DNA from: MED-G17 sp963991985
GTDB lineage: Bacteria > Bacteroidota > Bacteroidia > NS11-12g > UBA9320
Assembly (NCBI GenBank): GCA_963991985.1
Contig: CAXDRX010000035.1
Coordinates: forward strand, 1 to 11,503
Length of the DNA: 11,503 nucleotides
Reading direction: 5' to 3'
Part shown: piece after piece, positions 6,567 to 11,503 of the stretch
Layout: each line of letters starts with the position of its first letter
Position numbering within the stretch: the first letter of the stretch is position 1
Program-made: the position numbers and the translations under genes
The notes under the pieces: generated by a model
The model's database searches: none
Told to the model about the DNA's origin: nothing
Seen by the model: only the letters and a program-made list of their open reading frames with translations

Positions 6567-9188
6567 ATGTTAGAATCAAGCAGGATAAGAAGACAATTTT
6601 TGGACTTTTTTGAGAAAAAAGGACATCAAATTGTGGATTCCGCACCCATTGTGCTGAAAAATGATCCAACGCTAATGTTTACCAATGCAGGGATGAACCA
6701 ATTTAAGGACTATTTTTTGTCCACCAAAAGACCTAAAAATAAGCGTGTAGCAAATACACAAAAATGCTTGCGTGTTTCAGGAAAGCATAATGATTTGGAG
6801 GAGGTTGGCATTGATACCTATCATCATACAATGTTTGAAATGTTGGGCAATTGGAGTTTTGGTGATTATTTCAAAGAGGAGGCGATTGATTGGGCCTGGG
6901 AACTGCTCACGGAGGTTTACGGTTTGGACAAGGACAGGTTGTACGTTACTTATTTTGGTGGAGAAAAAAAACTACAATCGGATGAAGAATCCAAAATCCT
7001 GTGGAAAAAACATATTCAGGAAGATCGAATACTTCCTTTTGGCAAAAAAGACAACTTTTGGGAAATGGGTGACGTGGGGCCCACTGGGCCTTGCTCAGAA
7101 ATTCATATAGATCTCCGAAACAAAGAAGAAAGAGATAAAATAGATGGAAGGGAATTGATCAACAAAGACCATGACCAAGTAATCGAAATTTGGAATTTGG
7201 TATTTATCCAATACAACAAAAAGGCAGACGGTTCTCTTGAAATTTTGCCCGAGAAACATGTCGATACAGGCATGGGTTTAGAAAGGTTGGTTAGAGCAAT
7301 TTACACTCAAAAATCGAACTACGACAGCAACATTTTTCAGGACATTATTCGAGAAATCGAAGATCAAACAGGATTTGTTTACGGGAAAGATGGAAAAACG
7401 GATACAGCCATGCGCGTTTTGGCAGACCATACGAGGGCCGTTGCATTTTGTATTGCAGATGGTCAATTGCCATCCAACAATAAGGCAGGTTATGTGGTGC
7501 GTAGAATTCTAAGAAGAGGCCTAAGGTATGGTTTTAGTTTCTTGGACATAAAAAAACCATTTATGTATGTTCTGGTAGAGGTATTGGCCAAACAGTTTAA
7601 AGATGTTTTTGCCAATTTGCACGCTCAAAAAGAATTTGTTCAAAAAGTAATGAAGCAGGAAGAAGAAACATTTATCCAAACCCTGAGCAATGGGCTAGAT
7701 ATGTTGGAGAACATATTTGAACACCAAAAAGAAAAAAAGATTGATGGCCAAACGGCATTCTTACTCAACGATACTTATGGATTTCCAATTGATTTAACTC
7801 AGCTTATTTCCAAGGAATATGGTTTTGATGTTGACATTCAAGGTTTTCAAAAAGCTTTACAAGAGCAAAAAAACCGTTCGAAACAAGATGCCAACACGGC
7901 AGTAAGGGATTGGGAGATATTGGTACATAATTCGCCAACAAAATTTATCGGTTATGATTTTTTCGAAGCAAAAATCCAAATTACCCGCTTTAGAGAAATA
8001 AAGAACAAAAAAAAGTCATTTGTTCAAGCAGTATTTTCGCAAACTCCATTTTATCCTGAAGGTGGAGGACAGGTAGGCGATATAGGTTTTATCCAAGGGG
8101 TTCATGATGGCCAGAAAATAGGAGTTTTGGAAACCAAAAAAGAAAATGATTTGATTGTTCACCTTTTAGAAACGACACCCAAGAACTGCCAACAAAATTT
8201 TCTTGCAAAAATCAATACCTACACCAGAATATCATCCGCTAAAAACCATTCTGCCACCCACTTATTGCAGGCTGCATTAAAAAACGTTTTGGGAAGCCAT
8301 ATAGAACAAAAAGGATCTTTGGTTAACCATGAATATTTGCGATTTGACTTTGCCCATTTTGAGAAAGTAAGCAAAGATGAATTGTTGGAAGTTGAGCAGA
8401 TGGTGAATGACAAAATAAGGCAGGCAATCCCATTGGAAGAGCAAAGAGCTATTCCATTAAAAAATGCAATAGATCAGGGGGCAACGGCGTTGTTTGGTGA
8501 AAAATACGGAGATACCGTCCGTATGATAACATTTGATAAAACATTTTCAAAAGAATTGTGCGGGGGAACCCATGTTGCCAACACTTCCAAGATTGAAAAC
8601 TTTAAAATTATTTCCGAATCTGCAGTTGCTTCGGGAATTAGAAGAATTGAAGCCATTACGGGTGAAGCATATCATAAATATGTCAATGAAAATTTGCAAA
8701 TACTAGAAACAATTAGAAAGTCCATAGGCAAAAGCAATGATGTGATAAAATCTGTTCAAAGTCTAATAGAAGAAAATAAGTATTTGCAAAAAGAAAAAGA
8801 CAAATCCGAAAAAAGACTTCTCTCATTCATCAAAGCGGATATAAAAAGTCAGTTAAAGCAGGATAAAAAATTTACATGGGCCGCACTGCAAGTGGAGGTT
8901 GGCAATGCCCAAGCCCTCAAAGATTTATCGTTTCAATTGAAGAAGGAATATGAAAATATAGTATTGGTGCTTGCTGCAGAGGTAGAAGCGAAGGTAGCCA
9001 TTTCGGTATTGATGTCGGAAAATCTTGTGAGCGAGCATTTTACTGCAAAGGGCATGATCAAAAGTATATCCTCTTTTATACAAGGCGGTGGTGGTGGTCA
9101 AGACTTTTTTGCAACGGCGGGCGGAAAAAATCCTGAAGGGATAAAAAAAGCTTTAGAGGAAGCCAAAAAACAAATTCAAAGGGGATGA
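6567..9188 (+). CDS. alaS: Alanine--tRNA ligase
   Basis: 873 residues, close to the ~875 of E. coli AlaRS. It charges tRNA-Ala with alanine in the cytoplasm. The class II catalytic core is at ~1-240: LMFTNAGMNQFKDYF (37-50), GKHNDLEEVG (72-81), MFEMLGNWSFGDYF (89-102), and motif 3 DTGMGLERL (233-241). The tRNA-recognition helices follow (VLADHTRAVAFCIADG, ~284-299). The editing domain, which removes misacylated Ser and Gly, has its full zinc site: H561 and H565 (NHSATHLL), C665 and H669 (CGGTH). The C-terminal C-Ala domain ends with the glycine loop QGGGGGQDFFATAGG. The start is placed at 6567 because family members begin exactly there (MLESSRIRRQFLDFF); the longer frame from 6468 would add 33 unrelated residues and swallow the promoter. 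The stop overlaps the gatB start by four bases (ATGA). Confidence 0.98.
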   Translation: MLESSRIRRQFLDFFEKKGHQIVDSAPIVLKNDPTLMFTNAGMNQFKDYFLSTKRPKNKRVANTQKCLRVSGKHNDLEEVGIDTYHHTMFEMLGNWSFGDYFKEEAIDWAWELLTEVYGLDKDRLYVTYFGGEKKLQSDEESKILWKKHIQEDRILPFGKKDNFWEMGDVGPTGPCSEIHIDLRNKEERDKIDGRELINKDHDQVIEIWNLVFIQYNKKADGSLEILPEKHVDTGMGLERLVRAIYTQKSNYDSNIFQDIIREIEDQTGFVYGKDGKTDTAMRVLADHTRAVAFCIADGQLPSNNKAGYVVRRILRRGLRYGFSFLDIKKPFMYVLVEVLAKQFKDVFANLHAQKEFVQKVMKQEEETFIQTLSNGLDMLENIFEHQKEKKIDGQTAFLLNDTYGFPIDLTQLISKEYGFDVDIQGFQKALQEQKNRSKQDANTAVRDWEILVHNSPTKFIGYDFFEAKIQITRFREIKNKKKSFVQAVFSQTPFYPEGGGQVGDIGFIQGVHDGQKIGVLETKKENDLIVHLLETTPKNCQQNFLAKINTYTRISSAKNHSATHLLQAALKNVLGSHIEQKGSLVNHEYLRFDFAHFEKVSKDELLEVEQMVNDKIRQAIPLEEQRAIPLKNAIDQGATALFGEKYGDTVRMITFDKTFSKELCGGTHVANTSKIENFKIISESAVASGIRRIEAITGEAYHKYVNENLQILETIRKSIGKSNDVIKSVQSLIEENKYLQKEKDKSEKRLLSFIKADIKSQLKQDKKFTWAALQVEVGNAQALKDLSFQLKKEYENIVLVLAAEVEAKVAISVLMSENLVSEHFTAKGMIKSISSFIQGGGGGQDFFATAGGKNPEGIKKALEEAKKQIQRG

Positions 9189-10639
9189 ATAATCTAAAGG
9201 ATAAATACGAACTTGTTGCCGGATTGGAAGTTCATATACAATTGCTTACAAAAAGCAAGGCATTTAGCTCTGATACCGTCAGTTATGGCGATATTCCCAA
9301 TTCCAACATTAGTGAAATAAGCCTAGGTTACCCGGGGACACTACCCTTACACAATGAAAATGCTGTTAAAATGGCCATTAAGTTGGGTTTGGCTTGTGGA
9401 AGTTCCATTAGAAAAAAAAACATATATGCACGAAAAAATTATTTCTATGCCGATTTGCCCAAGGGTTACCAGATCACACAACATCACACCCCCATTTGCA
9501 ATGGTGGAGAAATAAAAATCCAAACAAAAGACGGCAATGAAAAATCCATCGAATTGACTCGGATTCATATGGAAGAAGATGCTGGAAAGAGTATCCATGA
9601 TCAGGATATTGCCTATACGCTAGTAGATTATAACCGTGCTGGAACACCTTTGCTCGAAATGGTGACTGAGCCAGTTTTTAGAACAAGTGAAGAGGCTTAT
9701 GCTTATCTCACTGAGGTTAGACGATTGGTGAGATATTTAGAAATTAGCGATGGAAACATGGAAGAGGGTAGTCTTCGATGTGATGCAAATATTTCTGTTC
9801 GGAAAAAGGGAGCCAAAGAAATGGGCACCAAGGTAGAGGTGAAAAATATGAATTCTATAAGCAATGTGAAAAAAGCGATAGATTTCGAATTCGATCGTCA
9901 ATGTTTGTTATTGGAAAATGGAGAAGAAATTTTTTCTGAAACACGTAGCTTTCAAGCTGAAAATGGAATTACCAAGGGAATGCGCGCAAAAGAGCTTGTC
10001 AATGACTATCGTTATTTCCCTGAACCTGATTTGCCTCCTTTGATTGTCTCAGATGATTTTATCGCTCAAGTAAAACAAGACATGCCGAAGCTTCCTCAAG
10101 AACTTTTAGAAGAATATACACAAAAGCTTAAGCTAAGTGAATATGATGCACGTGTCTTGATAGACAGCAAAGAAATCTCTGATTATTTTCAAGAACTTAT
10201 CCAATTCACTCAAAATTACAAAGCAGCTTGCAATTGGCTAACGGGAGATATCAAAGGATATTTAAAGAAGGAGGGTTTGAACATGAAAGACTTTACACTT
10301 TTACCGAAAAAGTTGGCAATTTTAATAAGTTTGGTGGAAGAGGGAAGTGTTAGTTATTCCACAGCAGCACAAAAAATATTTCCGGTTTTGGTTGAAGAAG
10401 AAGACATACATCCTAGAAAGTTTGCCGAGGAAAACAACTTGATTCAGAATTCTGATGGTCATTTTCTGAAGAATCTCATCGATGAAGTACTTAAACAATT
10501 TCCAGATAAAGTAGCGCAGTACAAAGCGGGCAAAAAGGGACTTATGGGCCTTTTTGTTGGTCAAATAATGAAAAAATCTCAAGGCAAAGCTGATCCTAAG
10601 GAGGCCAGTAAGTTGCTTTCGGAAATTTTAGATCAATAG
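9185..10639 (+). CDS. gatB: Aspartyl/glutamyl-tRNA(Asn/Gln) amidotransferase subunit B
   Basis: 484 residues, the usual GatB length. With GatA and GatC it turns Glu-tRNA-Gln (or Asp-tRNA-Asn) into the amide form using ammonia from glutamine; GatB holds the tRNA and activates the acyl group. The cradle domain is at ~8-290: ELVAGLEVHIQL, LGYPGTLPLHNENAV (47-61), ARKNYFYADLPKGYQITQ (82-99), RIHMEEDAGK, DYNRAGTPLLEMVTEP (148-163), EGSLRCDANISVR (194-206) and GTKVEVKNMNS (214-224). The YqeY-like tail domain, which contacts the tRNA elbow, spans ~330-484 and ends GLMGLFVGQIMKKSQGKADP. The CxxC that some GatB proteins carry before PG is absent (ISEISLGYPG), which I think is normal for this phylum. 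gatA and gatC are not in the window. The ATG overlaps the alaS stop. A nine-A run lies at 9412-9420. Confidence 0.98.
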   Translation: MNNLKDKYELVAGLEVHIQLLTKSKAFSSDTVSYGDIPNSNISEISLGYPGTLPLHNENAVKMAIKLGLACGSSIRKKNIYARKNYFYADLPKGYQITQHHTPICNGGEIKIQTKDGNEKSIELTRIHMEEDAGKSIHDQDIAYTLVDYNRAGTPLLEMVTEPVFRTSEEAYAYLTEVRRLVRYLEISDGNMEEGSLRCDANISVRKKGAKEMGTKVEVKNMNSISNVKKAIDFEFDRQCLLLENGEEIFSETRSFQAENGITKGMRAKELVNDYRYFPEPDLPPLIVSDDFIAQVKQDMPKLPQELLEEYTQKLKLSEYDARVLIDSKEISDYFQELIQFTQNYKAACNWLTGDIKGYLKKEGLNMKDFTLLPKKLAILISLVEEGSVSYSTAAQKIFPVLVEEEDIHPRKFAEENNLIQNSDGHFLKNLIDEVLKQFPDKVAQYKAGKKGLMGLFVGQIMKKSQGKADPKEASKLLSEILDQ

Positions 10640-11503
10640 ACTTTTTCTGGATTTTGTAATAGCGTGTAGCTTAAACGCTGCATAGAGTTGACCTCCAAAG
10701 AGAGATAGCCAAATTGTTCGATGACTTTTCCGGTTAACTTATAGCATTGATTCCACATGAAGTTTTGTTTTTGATAATTGCCCGGGAAGTGTACCGTGTC
10801 GAAAAAATGTCCATCGATACCCATAAATGTCCCAAAACCCATTGCAGATTTTATTTTTCCTTGGGTGTAGGTTTTTTTTGTATGGATCAAATAGCCCAAA
10901 ATCGTTAGCTCTTTTTTCTTGTTTTGAGGGAAGTCCGCCGAAGAAAGGTAAGAACAACTTTGATCTAATTTGTCTAATAGCTCAAAAGGTGAGCAAAGTG
11001 GAAATCCTAAATACTCGATATCGTCAAGCGCGTCTTGTTTTGGATGTGGGTCAAGTTTTGGAACATCAAATTCCTTGGAGCACACCATAGAATCAAATAG
11101 CCCATTTTGTTTTTGCGGATTCTTCTTTTTTTCCAACAAAAAATGTGCTTTCCACAACAGCCAAGTTTTACTTTTTTTGGTAAAACGAAAGGCTCCAATT
11201 CGGATTAAAATTAGCGTCATTTCCAAGCTTGGACCCAAACGATAAACAAAGTCTTCTAGGCTCTTAAAAATTCCATTGATTTGTCGATTTTGCAACAAAG
11301 ATTGCACGAGTTGTTTTTCAAGTGCTTTCACATGCTGAAATCCCAATGTGATGTTATTTTCTTGTAAGGTGGTTTCGTGTTGACCAGTATTTACACATGG
11401 CCTTTGGATCTTTGCACCCTTTAGCCTAGCTTCTTGAAGATATTGCTCTTGACCAATTACCCCATTTTGAAATAGCTTTTTGTTGCGCACAAAGTTTGAT
11501 TCG
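10633..11503 (-). CDS. dnaE: DNA polymerase III alpha-subunit-like protein, C-terminal part (cut by window edge)
   Basis: The last ~289 residues of a DnaE-family polymerase; the frame is open to the right edge, so the catalytic PHP and palm domains lie outside. Visible in order: the end of the finger/helix-hairpin-helix region (QYLQEARLKGAKIQRPCVN, then ITLGFQHVKALEKQLV), FKSLEDFVYRLGPSLEMTLI and IRIGAFRFTKKSKTWLLW, then DIEYLGFPLCSPFELLD, and an OB-fold (ILGYLIHTKKTYTQGK, AMGFGTFMGIDGHFFDTVHFP). DnaE proteins extend primers during replication or bypass lesions. The short tail and the FFDTVHFP OB-fold ending fit, in my recollection, the ~1000-residue second DnaE of Bacteroidota better than the long replicative one, so an accessory or ImuC-like role is possible. 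Its stop overlaps the gatB end by 7 bp on the opposite strand. Confidence 0.85.
   Translation of the reverse strand, partial: ESNFVRNKKLFQNGVIGQEQYLQEARLKGAKIQRPCVNTGQHETTLQENNITLGFQHVKALEKQLVQSLLQNRQINGIFKSLEDFVYRLGPSLEMTLILIRIGAFRFTKKSKTWLLWKAHFLLEKKKNPQKQNGLFDSMVCSKEFDVPKLDPHPKQDALDDIEYLGFPLCSPFELLDKLDQSCSYLSSADFPQNKKKELTILGYLIHTKKTYTQGKIKSAMGFGTFMGIDGHFFDTVHFPGNYQKQNFMWNQCYKLTGKVIEQFGYLSLEVNSMQRLSYTLLQNPEKVY

Overview
The window looks like an AT-rich chromosome segment from a member of the Bacteroidota. The main clues are the lack of clear Shine-Dalgarno sites, two perfect TAnnTTTG-type -7 boxes in the one divergent intergenic region, a Bacteroidota-style MerR/M23-peptidase/alaS neighbourhood, outer-membrane beta-barrel proteins with Bacteroidota-like signal peptides, and a DnaE C-terminus of the kind seen in that phylum. 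I recognise no mobile element, CRISPR array, phage gene or complete tRNA.

Layout. Positions 1-317 hold the 3' end of a 23S rRNA (+), followed by 5S rRNA (about 394-506) and a strong rho-independent terminator (514-543), so this is the tail of an rRNA operon. The 543-621 gap carries no gene that I can support. Five minus-strand genes follow, read right to left. They are an M23 peptidase anchored in the inner membrane (6476-5517), a small MerR-type regulator (5514-5179), a GT-C/GT39-like membrane glycosyltransferase (about 5126 or 5039 down to 3555), a 260-residue predicted outer-membrane barrel (3485-2703), and a 694-residue secreted helix-hairpin-helix plus beta-barrel protein (2706-622). The last two overlap by ATGA. 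On the plus strand, alaS (6567-9188) and gatB (9185-10639) also overlap by ATGA. The window ends inside a minus-strand dnaE-like polymerase gene (10633 to beyond 11503), whose 3' end overlaps that of gatB by 7 bp.

How the genes work together. alaS and gatB both serve tRNA aminoacylation, and the rRNA operon belongs to the same translation theme, although it is a separate transcription unit. M23 peptidase, glycosyltransferase and the two barrel proteins form an envelope-directed set, with the MerR protein among them. The M23 and alaS units diverge from a 90-bp region in which two perfect -7 boxes form the arms of an inverted repeat.

Most of the window is ordinary housekeeping. The parts worth a second look are the glycosyltransferase gene, whose first membrane helix is encoded upstream of its only usable ATG with no standard start codon in frame; the symmetric face-to-face promoter; and the translationally coupled barrel pair, one member of which carries a ComEA-like DNA-binding fold.
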